14,334 nt of DNA from NCBI GenBank assembly GCA_030624785.1, contig JAUXJK010000017.1:1-14334 (forward strand), in the 5' to 3' direction. This document shows positions 8,136-13,900 of this stretch, piece by piece; positions within the stretch are counted from its first letter, which is position 1; each line of letters starts with the position of its first letter. This stretch comes from Actinomycetes bacterium (lineage in GTDB: Bacteria; Actinomycetota; Thermoleophilia; Gaiellales; Gaiellaceae). The position numbers and the translations under genes were made by a program. The notes below the pieces were generated by a model that did not search any database, was not told where the DNA came from, and saw only the letters and a list, made by a program, of their open reading frames with translations.

Positions 8136-8175
8136 GCAAGTGTGTATCGGCGCGCGTCGTTCATTCCGGAGACGC

Positions 8176-8203
8176 AGCATAGTGACGAGCCTGGCAACCG
8201 CAA
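8176..8203 (-). promoter_or_regulatory. possible pheA promoter
   Basis: On the minus strand TTGCGG (8203-8198) and TATGCT (8181-8176) are separated by 16 bp, a fair match to -35/-10 boxes, with the -10 about 40 bases upstream of the pheA ATG. This would let pheA be transcribed apart from the genes at 8231-10658. No clear Shine-Dalgarno precedes the pheA start. Confidence 0.35.
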
Positions 8204-8230
8204 CTCGCCATCCCGGTGCGCGCCGGCCGG

Positions 8231-9271
8231 CTAGTCGCAGCGTCGACGGTTTCGTCTACGCGCGAACGCCCACGCTATGGCTATTCCGAGCATGACCGGC
8301 GCGCTCGCAGCAATCGCGATCAGGGTGAGCACGGTGACGCTCGTGCCTGAGGCGGGTAGGACGAACAGATCAAGAGGCGCTGAAGGTCTGTTTCGCTGTG
8401 ACGTCGCACGCACTGTTATCTGACCAGGGCCCGAGCGAAGTGCCTCGAAGCGTAGGACCAGCTCCTCGATGCCCTCGACGAGCCCGATGTCGTGAGTGGT
8501 CCCGTCGAGTGGGACGGCGACTCCGTCGGCTGGCACGACGTCGACCACGACATCGCCCAGATCAGCTCCAGAGCGGTTCTCCAGCATGACGGTCACCGCG
8601 AACTCATCGCCCGCATGTATCGCCTCGGCTGGAAGGGTGGCGTGGATGGCGAGCGGGTAAGGCGGTACGACCGTTGTCGACACGCCGGTGTCTTCGCGGA
8701 ACGCGACCTGTTCGATAAGGACTCCGTCCGTGTGTTCGACACGAAGGGTGAACGTATTGTCTCCATCCCGGACACCCTGATCGCGTGCGTAGTTCGTGTA
8801 CTCGACACCCGTCGAAAGCCCGTCGAGCTCGCGGGAGTCTTGGCCGTCGACGAGGGTGACCCTCGACTCGCGAATCGACAACTCTCCATTGCGCGTCAGT
8901 TCGTACTCGAGTTGCGCGGCGGTCGCGTTGTTGGTCGCGGCCGATATCCACGCGAAGCCTGGATCGGAGTCGGCGCCGAACGTGACGACGTAGTTCAGGT
9001 CGAGGAGAAACCAGCCGTCTGTGTTTTCGAGTGGGACTGTGCCGGGTGGAAGCTGGAACTCGAAGCGTTTGGTTGCCGTGTGGAAAGCGCGGTCGAGTGC
9101 GAAGTCACCCGCCCCGATGGAGACGGGTGACTTCGCCATTGTGCGCAAGCTCGCGACTGGTGTCGGTGCGGCTGGAGTAGCGGCCACGAGTTGTGGCGGC
9201 TCAGAAAGCACGGTTGCGAGCGCGACGAAAGGGAGGAGAAGCGCTCGAACATGTGTCAGAGGCTTGCGCAT
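8231..9271 (-). CDS. exported surface protein with LPASG sorting-type C-terminus
   Basis: A 346-residue protein of unknown function. The N-terminus (MRKPLTHVRALLLPFVALAT) is a signal peptide. Residues 50-200 form a beta-rich region with aromatic patches (DGWFLLDLNYVVTFGADSDP). Residues 210-300 resemble an Ig-like adhesion or CARDB-type domain (IHAGDEFAVTVMLENRSGAD). The end has the order of a sortase signal: LPASG at residues 305-309 (bases 8345-8359), a hydrophobic stretch of about 26 residues, then an arginine-rich tail. LPASG is an LPXTG variant with Ser for Thr. If no sortase accepts it, the tail is simply a membrane anchor. It starts 6 bp after the upstream stop, so it is the last gene of a three-gene unit. 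The export and anchoring calls are well supported; its role is not known. Confidence 0.8.
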   Translation of the reverse strand: MRKPLTHVRALLLPFVALATVLSEPPQLVAATPAAPTPVASLRTMAKSPVSIGAGDFALDRAFHTATKRFEFQLPPGTVPLENTDGWFLLDLNYVVTFGADSDPGFAWISAATNNATAAQLEYELTRNGELSIRESRVTLVDGQDSRELDGLSTGVEYTNYARDQGVRDGDNTFTLRVEHTDGVLIEQVAFREDTGVSTTVVPPYPLAIHATLPAEAIHAGDEFAVTVMLENRSGADLGDVVVDVVPADGVAVPLDGTTHDIGLVEGIEELVLRFEALRSGPGQITVRATSQRNRPSAPLDLFVLPASGTSVTVLTLIAIAASAPVMLGIAIAWAFARRRNRRRCD

Positions 9272-9277
9272 CGATCG

Positions 9278-9943
9278 CTACGGCGTATGGAGGCGCGATG
9301 CACGCCCGTTGTTCGACCAGACGTGGTTTCCTTCTACGCGCAGCGGCTCCTGGTTGCCGATTCCCGTCCAGTCGTTCTGGGCCCAGTAGCCGTTGACGCT
9401 CCAGCGCCAGACGACCCAGTCTTCCGAGTTCTCGGACCAGCCGAACTGTTTGCCCGAGACTGCGCACTCTCGGATGTCGTAGTGCGTTGACCCGATGACG
9501 TAGAAGCCCCAGGATGGGTTGTACAGCCGGTCGTCGCCGTCGGCGTACACGCGGTAGTGCCGCGCCAATGCAGGTCGCAAAGGCAACCCTGGACACGCGG
9601 TTGTCTTTCGGCCCCTATCCGTGTCCCAGCGCCAACGAGGCCCATCGTTGATTCGACCCCACATCGCGCTGCCCGAGCGGTCGTACTCGTTGCCAAGAAT
9701 GTTCTTGACCTTGTTGATCGTTGCGTTGCCGAAGAACACGAGCCCGATGGGCCAGTCGACCCTGTTCGCGTGAACTCGGTTCGTCGTGAAGTCGTAGTTC
9801 CAGAACCTGTCTTCGTGGACCGTCACCTTCGAGAGGCGTGACGTGGAGGCGCCGTTCGCAGTGTGGTCAGCCGTCTTGACAACACCTGTCGTGACGGCGA
9901 CGACGGCCGCGAGCGCGAGCAGCCAGCGTGATGTCCTATTCAC
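9278..9943 (-). CDS. secreted hypothetical protein, tryptophan/asparagine-rich
   Basis: A 221-residue protein that I cannot assign to a function. The start is the GTG at 9943 (VNRTSRWLLALAAVVAVTTG, a signal peptide), chosen because AAGGAG at 9953-9958 sits 9 bases upstream; a TTG at 9961 in frame would place the Shine-Dalgarno inside the gene. The mature part is rich in Trp, Asn, Arg and Tyr: VDWPIGLVFFGNATINKVKN near residue 50, then a basic segment, then YNPSWGFYVIGSTHYDIREC and repeated Trp motifs (WVVWRWSVNGYWAQNDW). The two cysteines could form a disulfide outside the cell. It resembles uncharacterised secreted actinobacterial proteins. It overlaps the upstream gene by 8 bp, so coupling is likely. 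Confidence 0.8.
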   Translation of the reverse strand: MNRTSRWLLALAAVVAVTTGVVKTADHTANGASTSRLSKVTVHEDRFWNYDFTTNRVHANRVDWPIGLVFFGNATINKVKNILGNEYDRSGSAMWGRINDGPRWRWDTDRGRKTTACPGLPLRPALARHYRVYADGDDRLYNPSWGFYVIGSTHYDIRECAVSGKQFGWSENSEDWVVWRWSVNGYWAQNDWTGIGNQEPLRVEGNHVWSNNGRASRLHTP

Positions 9944-10658
9944 CCGACACCGCTCCTTCAACTGTTGGGTTCAGTTTTCCGCCACTACCGGGCGAACCTG
10001 GTGATGTGTCGCCGCCCTGGGCTCGACCCGAGTTCGATCCTTGGCCTTTGGGGGCGTCGTCGAGTGGCGGGAGGTCGGTCGGTGGCCAAACGCTAGTCGC
10101 CGCCGGTGGCGCGTCCTTCGGCACCGGAAGGACGGACACGATCTTGTCAGTCGCAGGGTCGTAGAGCACGACGACCGACCGCACGTCCTCCACGACGTCA
10201 GCATCGACCCGTGCGCCGGCCACTGAACGATCGGCCAATGCGGCAACGCTTCCTGGGGTTGCGCCGAGGTCGAGGTCGACTGCTTCAGGCAGATCGATCC
10301 GGATCGCGACTCCTGCCTGTCCTTGGGGCTTCGGGCCATCGTTTGCTGGGTTGTCGCTCGCTGTCCAGGGGCCGATCTCGGCAACGGACGCGGCCTTGTC
10401 GCGCGTGAGGTTGCGTACTTCGGTTGCCGTTTCGGTCGCGCGAACGGCCTTCGCCCTGTCGGAGGCCTTGATCCCGGGCTGGCCTGGAACCCTTCCTGCC
10501 CGTTCGACCGAAATTTCGGATTTGGGATTCTCAACCTGACCCGAGAAGGCGTCGCCGATCGTGCCGGCCACGAGGTACAGGGCCAGGCCATAGGCGAACA
10601 AGAACGGAAGAATGATGCGACTCCTACGTGTGAGGAGTGCCGCGAAAACGTTGTTCAC
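9936..10658 (-). CDS. single-pass membrane protein with Pro/Gly-rich tail, unknown function
   Basis: A 240-residue protein. A basic N-terminus (LLTRRSR) and one hydrophobic helix (IILPFLFAYGLALYLVAGTI, residues 16-35) suggest a signal anchor with the rest outside. The middle (about 110-180) has a small domain: VAIRIDLPEAVDLDLGATPG, then VVEDVRSVVVLYDPATDKIVSVLPVP. The last 60 residues are low-complexity Pro/Gly/Ser (GGDTSPGSPGSGGK), fitting a linker in the cell wall. The start is GTG at 10658 with AAAGGAGAC at 10664-10672. A possible small upstream ORF overlaps this start by 4 bp. As first gene of the unit with the two exported proteins, it may act with them at the cell surface. No known family is recognised. 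Confidence 0.78.
   Translation of the reverse strand: MNNVFAALLTRRSRIILPFLFAYGLALYLVAGTIGDAFSGQVENPKSEISVERAGRVPGQPGIKASDRAKAVRATETATEVRNLTRDKAASVAEIGPWTASDNPANDGPKPQGQAGVAIRIDLPEAVDLDLGATPGSVAALADRSVAGARVDADVVEDVRSVVVLYDPATDKIVSVLPVPKDAPPAATSVWPPTDLPPLDDAPKGQGSNSGRAQGGDTSPGSPGSGGKLNPTVEGAVSGE
9953..9958 (-). promoter_or_regulatory. Shine-Dalgarno deciding the 9943 start
   Basis: AAGGAG on the minus strand, 9 bases before the GTG at 9943 and inside the end of the upstream gene. It supports GTG over the upstream TTG as start. Confidence 0.7.
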
Positions 10659-10762
10659 GATCTGTCTCCTTTCACGTCGTACTGGTTTCGTCCGGCTCGA
10701 AGGTTGCCGGTGGGTGTAGTGCGCTCGAAAGCAAAATGCGCGTGCGTTCGATGTTTCAACAT
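10655..10762 (-). CDS. possible 35-residue leader peptide
   Basis: A short open frame upstream of the membrane-protein gene, beginning MLKHRTHAHFAFERTTPTGN and basic throughout. An anti-Shine-Dalgarno match, GGGAGGTGAGC, precedes its ATG by a few bases, and its TGA overlaps the GTG of the next gene as GTGA. The strong ribosome site plus the exact overlap suggest a leader or small coupled protein. Against it: third-position base use is less GC-biased than in neighbouring genes, and I recognise no relatives. It could also be a regulatory leader whose translation exposes the downstream start. Confidence 0.35.
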   Translation of the reverse strand: MLKHRTHAHFAFERTTPTGNLRAGRNQYDVKGDRS

Positions 10763-10763
10763 C
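10750..10763. promoter_or_regulatory. inverted repeat GATGTT-TC-AACATC
   Basis: Perfect 6-bp arms around 2 bp, overlapping the ATG of the possible leader peptide. Outer TCG/CGA bases can extend the pairing with one bulge. The short spacer suits a dimeric repressor site better than an RNA hairpin. No regulator gene is nearby. Confidence 0.3.
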
Positions 10764-10863
10764 TCGATGCTCACCTCCCTCAAGGCCAAGCAGGCGGGTG
10801 TCGCTGCGAGATCGAACCTACGTCGCCAGAGCCGGTTTCGAATCGGCCGAAGAGGACAGGTGG

Positions 10864-10881
10864 CGTGACGAAAACGTCACG
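10864..10881. promoter_or_regulatory. inverted repeat CGTGACG-AAAA-CGTCACG
   Basis: Perfect 7-bp arms with a 4-bp A-tract centre. On the minus strand it lies about 95 bp past the thioredoxin stop and about 200 bp before the next start. There is no following T-run, so it is a poor intrinsic terminator. It could be a protein-binding site or a stem-loop ending the thioredoxin transcript by another mechanism. Confidence 0.45.
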
Positions 10882-10974
10882 AAAGGACACCAATCCAGAG
10901 CGCTCGTGCGGGCGAAGGGCCAGGCTAGCTGCGCCGGCGAAGCCAGGTGCGCGTGCGAGGCTAGGTGCGCGCGG

Positions 10975-11538
10975 CTAGTACAGGGCGCTTGCGAGGCGCC
11001 GACGATACGTCGTCGCCACGGGGTGCTCAGCGCCGAGTTCATTGAAGATCTCGACCATCACCTGACGGATGCGATCGCGTCGCTCGGCATCAGCCCCGGG
11101 TACTTCGTTGATCAGCCACTCGAGTGCCCGTTCGTAATCACCTTCGGCGAGCGGGCCAACGATCTCTGGAAACTCGGAGCTCTCGCCGAGCTCTTCGACG
11201 AGTTTCTCGCCGGCGCTCGGCCCCAGAAGTCCGTCGAGGAACTCGGAGACGAGCCCGGCCGTGCGTACGCCTGTGAACTCGTCGACGACGCGTCCGTCGC
11301 GGAAAGCCTTGACCGCGGGAATGCCGCGCACCGCGTACGTCTCGGCGAGTTCCTTGTTGGTCTCGACGTCGATCTTGGCGAGCTCGATCTGGCCATCGCG
11401 AGCGGATATCTCCGACTCGAGGACTGGCGTGAGTGTCTTGCAGGGCTCGCACCACTCTGCCCAGTAGTCGACGACGACTGGCAGCTCGCGTGAGCGTTGG
11501 ATCACGGATTGTTCGAACTCAGCTTCTGTTACGTCCAT
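10975..11538 (-). CDS. thioredoxin-domain protein, short YbbN-like co-chaperone
   Basis: A 187-residue cytoplasmic protein. Residues 1-105 are a thioredoxin fold with the active site WCEPCK (residues 29-34), KIDVETN, and the cis-proline loop GIPAVKAFRDGRVV. After a linker, residues 120-187 form a helical segment ending GDYERALEWLINEVP ... TYRRRLASALY, which matches the TPR_20 end of YbbN/CnoX proteins. It is shorter than the roughly 280 residues of E. coli YbbN, which has more TPRs. The Cys pair with EP between is compatible with redox activity, unlike the SxxC site of E. coli YbbN. The start is ATG at 11538 with GGAAGAG upstream. It follows the deacetylase-family gene by 24 bp, so they are likely cotranscribed. 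Confidence 0.88.
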   Translation of the reverse strand: MDVTEAEFEQSVIQRSRELPVVVDYWAEWCEPCKTLTPVLESEISARDGQIELAKIDVETNKELAETYAVRGIPAVKAFRDGRVVDEFTGVRTAGLVSEFLDGLLGPSAGEKLVEELGESSEFPEIVGPLAEGDYERALEWLINEVPGADAERRDRIRQVMVEIFNELGAEHPVATTYRRRLASALY

Positions 11539-11562
11539 CGTGGCTCTTCCGTTCCTGGCCCT

Positions 11563-12435
11563 TTACCGGTCTACGCCCGCATCGAGCCCGCGCAATGTTG
11601 CGCGTACGAGCCCGGGAAGCGTGTCCACGTTGTACCCGCCTTCCAGCACGAGTGCAATTCGAGGGGCGAGCCGTGCCCCGCGCGTTGCGAGTTCACAGAA
11701 GCCGTCTGCGCTCACGTTCATCCCGCCGAGGGGGTCGCATGCGGCTGCGTCGAATCCGGCCGACACGAGCAGGATGTCGGGTGCGAACGCTTCGATTCGT
11801 GGTTCGACGATGCGCTCCATCACCTCGACGTAGTCCTCGTCCCCTGACCCCGCCAGAAGCGGCACGTTGACGGTGGTCTCGTTGCTGTCCTCGGCTCGTC
11901 CGGTGCCGGGATAGAAGGGCGCCTGGTGGATAGACGCGAATAGCACGGACGGGTCATCCCAGAACATGTCGTGCGTGCCGTTTCCGTGGTGGACGTCCCA
12001 GTCGAGAATGGCGACTCTGGCCAGGCCGAGCTCGCGTTGAGCAAAGCGCGCCGCGATAGCGACGTTGTTGAAGAGACAGAAGCCCATCGCCCTGTCAGGC
12101 AACGCGTGGTGACCGGGAGGACGCACGAGCGCGAAGCCCGACTGCTCCGTGGCGGCGATGGCTGCCCCCGCGGCTCGTCGTGCGAGCTCGTAGCTGCTCG
12201 GAGTGCAGATCGTGTCGGCATCGAGCTGCTGCTGGGCGCCGCTCGCAGACGAAGCGCGAACGTGTTCCACGTAGTCGGCCTCGTGGCACCACTCGATCTG
12301 CTCTCTCGAGGCTGATGGGGCTGTCACAGACTCCGGAAACGCGTCTAGAAGAACGGACAGCCGCTCCTGTCGCTCCGGGTGCGACCCGGTTGGGTGCGCG
12401 GTCGCGAAGTCTGGGTGGGAGATCACGACGGTCAT
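11563..12435 (-). CDS. histone deacetylase family zinc hydrolase
   Basis: A 290-residue class II-like deacetylase (AcuC/acetylpolyamine amidohydrolase superfamily). The catalytic features are complete: RPPGHHA with the His pair at 109-110, the zinc ligands Asp147 and His149 in [11 protein letters not shown], Asp229 in [14 protein letters not shown], and the catalytic Tyr268 in LEGGYN. The N-terminus [20 protein letters not shown] is typical. In bacteria the substrate may be an acetyl-lysine protein such as acetyl-CoA synthetase, an acetylpolyamine, or another acyl amide; the sequence does not decide. The ATG at 12435 has no clear Shine-Dalgarno. It is divergent from the membrane-protein pair at 12534, and leads a two-gene unit with the thioredoxin. 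Confidence 0.92.
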   Translation of the reverse strand: MTVVISHPDFATAHPTGSHPERQERLSVLLDAFPESVTAPSASREQIEWCHEADYVEHVRASSASGAQQQLDADTICTPSSYELARRAAGAAIAATEQSGFALVRPPGHHALPDRAMGFCLFNNVAIAARFAQRELGLARVAILDWDVHHGNGTHDMFWDDPSVLFASIHQAPFYPGTGRAEDSNETTVNVPLLAGSGDEDYVEVMERIVEPRIEAFAPDILLVSAGFDAAACDPLGGMNVSADGFCELATRGARLAPRIALVLEGGYNVDTLPGLVRATLRGLDAGVDR

Positions 12436-12516
12436 GATGAATAGCGGGAGTCCCCTGCATGAGTCTATGGCGCTAGGGCCCTGGCCGGAACAAGGTGTGC
12501 GGAACTCTCAGCGCGG

Positions 12517-12522
12517 TAGACT
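12517..12522 (+). promoter_or_regulatory. possible -10 box TAGACT
   Basis: TAGACT lies 11 bases before the ATG at 12534, which would give a very short leader. No matching -35 box is seen. Confidence 0.3.
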
Positions 12523-12533
12523 TGGCCACGCGC

Positions 12534-12821
12534 ATGATCTGGCACCTGCTCTTCTTCATCGTCGCCCTGAAGATTCCAACGCTCTGGCTTGCGTGGGTCG
12601 TCTGGTGGGCGATCAAGGCGACGCCCGACCACGAGACCGGGGGGTCGCCCGGCGGCGACGGATCATCCGGAACCGACGGGCCCCATCCCAACTCTTGGAG
12701 GCGGGGCGGCCGCTCGGCGAGGCTCTCGCATCGACAAGGGCCTCACGGCGCGCCGCTTCGTAGGGCGCGTCTGCGGACGCCGGTACACGCACAACGCGTC
12801 GACAGCGAGGAAGTTCGATGA
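12534..12821 (+). CDS. small membrane protein, one or two hydrophobic helices and basic tail
   Basis: A 95-residue protein of unknown function. Residues 1-27 are a Trp-rich hydrophobic segment (IWHLLFFIVALKIPTLWLAW), then a Gly/Asp/Ser linker, then an Arg-rich tail (RRGGRSARLSH, GAPLRRARLRTP). I start at the ATG at 12534, directly before the hydrophobic segment; a GTG at 12495 would add 13 residues over the likely -10 box. Its TGA overlaps the ATG of the next gene by 4 bp, which supports this frame over the other frames open here. Similar small membrane proteins with basic tails occur in related actinobacteria, but I know of no assigned role. Confidence 0.65.
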   Translation: MIWHLLFFIVALKIPTLWLAWVVWWAIKATPDHETGGSPGGDGSSGTDGPHPNSWRRGGRSARLSHRQGPHGAPLRRARLRTPVHAQRVDSEEVR

Positions 12822-13099
12822 ACACGCCTGAGGTTCAAGAGATTCAAGAGGTCGATCAGTCGACACCACTCAGAGATGTGGTGGCCGGCTATCTCGCGGC
12901 TGCGGCGATCTTTGCCGGCATCGCCTCTGTCTTTTTCGTTCCGCTTCGGATCGGCCCGCCAGCCATGGCCGTGGCACTCGTGGCTGCAGGTATCGGCGGT
13001 GGACAGAAGCGTCTAGCGGCCTGGGCCGTAGGCGTTGCGACTGCCGGGTGGCTGATCGGAATGATCGTCGCCGTCATGCTTAGCCGCGACGTTTTCTAG
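12818..13099 (+). CDS. small integral membrane protein, about three helices
   Basis: A 93-residue protein of unknown function. After a 25-residue acidic N-terminus come hydrophobic stretches at about 27-45 (VAGYLAAAAIFAGIASVFFV), 50-62 (PPAMAVALVAAGIGGG) and 68-88 (AAWAVGVATAGWLIGMIVAV). The Gly/Ala-rich pattern suits small packed helices. GAGGAAG precedes the ATG, which overlaps the stop of the previous gene as ATGA, so the pair is probably translationally coupled and the two proteins may work together in the membrane. Both frames are too short and too generic to name a family. Confidence 0.72.
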   Translation: MNTPEVQEIQEVDQSTPLRDVVAGYLAAAAIFAGIASVFFVPLRIGPPAMAVALVAAGIGGGQKRLAAWAVGVATAGWLIGMIVAVMLSRDVF

Positions 13100-13162
13100 C
13101 CTTTTTCGGAGTTCGCGCGCCCCTCAGCGAGGCGAAGCGCGTCCGGCCAACTAGGTACCTTC

Positions 13163-13190
13163 TTGACATCTATGAGGAATCCTTTACACT
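13163..13190 (+). promoter_or_regulatory. promoter, sigma-70 type
   Basis: A perfect -35 TTGACA at 13163-13168 and TACACT at 13185-13190 with a 16-bp spacer, about 50 bases before the ATG at 13240. The region is visibly richer in A and T than its surroundings. It is the best promoter in the window. Confidence 0.7.
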
Positions 13191-13239
13191 TCTCGAGCTT
13201 GGATGTCCTGTGTTCCCGGAGGACGGAGGAGACGACCGG

Positions 13240-13536
13240 ATGAAGTTCGAAGGAAGCTCGACCTTTGCCAGAGTCATCGAAGAACATCTAGACCTCAAGC
13301 GTAAGAACGCTGATCTGGATAGTGATATGCCGATCGGTAAGTACCTGAACGGCGATGACCTAGAGAATCACCCGCTGTTCAAGACCGAAGAGCAGGCCCG
13401 TATTGAAGAGACGATCTCGGGCACACAACCGGCTCTGGATCGTGAGCTTGTGCTCGCACTTCCGAACGGTCAGCCGTCTGACCCAGATGAGGAAAGTCTC
13501 TGGGGACGCACGCGAGAGTTTGACTGGGGGGACTAA
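13240..13536 (+). CDS. small acidic protein of unknown function
   Basis: A 98-residue, soluble, strongly acidic protein. It starts MKFEGSSTFARVIEEHLDLK, an amphipathic helix, followed by DSDMPIGKYLNGDDLENHPL, FKTEEQARIEET, and a tail ending SLWGRTREFDWGD. There is no signal peptide, membrane segment or cysteine. The start is fixed by GGAGGAG at 13225-13231, 8 bases before the ATG; a GTG at 13210 would put that site inside the gene. It has its own promoter and a terminator, so it is a monocistronic, probably well expressed gene. I recognise similar short proteins in related actinobacteria only as hypothetical. The conserved-looking blocks NHPLFKTEEQAR and SLWGRTREFDWGD would be the places to look for function. 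Confidence 0.8.
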   Translation: MKFEGSSTFARVIEEHLDLKRKNADLDSDMPIGKYLNGDDLENHPLFKTEEQARIEETISGTQPALDRELVLALPNGQPSDPDEESLWGRTREFDWGD

Positions 13537-13540
13537 CTCC

Positions 13541-13589
13541 GCCGCTTTAGTTCCATCCAGGTAGGCGGGCGGCTTTTTGGTCGCCCGTC
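13541..13589 (+). terminator. terminator region after the small acidic gene
   Basis: Two alternative hairpins. GCCGC (13541-13545) can pair with GCGGC (13569-13573), directly followed by TTTTT (13574-13578), as in an intrinsic terminator with a long loop. Alternatively GGCGGGCG (13564-13571) pairs with CGCCCGTC (13582-13589), with one G-T pair, followed by GCCTTTCT. The two are mutually exclusive. Confidence 0.55.
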
Positions 13590-13750
13590 GCCTTTCTGGA
13601 GAGGAACGTCAGACTTCGAGTGTCGGGCGCAGCAGGGTCGTTGCCGAATCTGTCGAAGACTGCTCGAGATCGTGCGGCGCCGAACACCTTCCGCGATCGT
13701 CCCACAGTGGGGGTGCGAGAGGCGGGTGAGTCGGTAGCCTTGCGGTGCTA
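13590..13750. other. gap before the tRNA gene
   Basis: No gene seen. It should hold the tRNA promoter; TAGCCT at 13735-13740 is positioned like a -10 box but has no matching -35. A short CCCA-CAG-TGGG inverted repeat lies near 13700-13710. Confidence 0.4.
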
Positions 13751-13823
13751 GGGGCGTTAGCTCAGTTGGGAGAGCGCCGGCTTTGCAAGCCGGAGGTCAC
13801 CGGTTCGAGCCCGGTACGCTCCA
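13751..13823 (+). tRNA. tRNA-Ala (anticodon TGC)
   Basis: A full 73-base cloverleaf. The acceptor GGGGCGT pairs with ACGCTCC (one G-T), the D stem is GCTC/GAGC, the anticodon stem CCGGC/GCCGG carries loop TTTGCAA with anticodon TGC at 13784-13786, and the T arm is ACCGG-TTCGAGC-CCGGT. The discriminator base is A and CCA is not encoded, so it must be added after transcription, as usual in actinobacteria. Confidence 0.97.
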
Positions 13824-13824
13824 T

Positions 13825-13842
13825 CCTCACACGGTGGGGTTT
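13825..13842 (+). terminator. weak terminator after the tRNA
   Basis: CCTCAC pairs with GTGGGG (one T-G) around the loop ACG, followed by TTTCT. It lies 2 bases after the tRNA 3' end. Confidence 0.45.
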
Positions 13843-13900
13843 CTGGTGTCCGACGCGCGACCGCGAGACCGTCGGACCGCACAAGGACCGCACACCTCGA

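Larger units (their letters stand above)
10659..10974. other. regulatory gap upstream of the exported-protein operon
   Basis: 316 bp between the thioredoxin stop and the membrane-protein start. It holds the possible leader peptide (10655-10762), an inverted repeat at its start codon (10750-10763), a 7-bp inverted repeat at 10864-10881, and imperfect GC-rich direct repeats just after the thioredoxin stop (about 10905-10979, sharing GCCAGGTGCGCG and GCTAGGTGCGCG). A TTGAAA lies on the minus strand just inside the leader, but its -10 partner is poor. I see no convincing RNA gene or riboswitch. Confidence 0.5.

Noticed and set aside
10780..10860. tRNA-like T-loop strings (TTCGAAT, TTCGATC) in the gap before the membrane-protein operon
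   Set aside because: The flanking bases do not form a T stem, and no acceptor or anticodon stems can be built around them on either strand.
12589..12831. Alternative plus-strand frame of 80 codons over the small membrane gene
   Set aside because: Its product is low-complexity Arg/Gly/Pro; the frame at 12534-12821 has a hydrophobic segment and an exact ATGA overlap with the next gene.
13115..13142. GC-rich hairpin (CGCGC...GCGCG with inner CCTC/GAGG) after the small membrane gene as terminator
   Set aside because: No T-run follows it, and the nearby CTTTTT lies before the hairpin, not after it.
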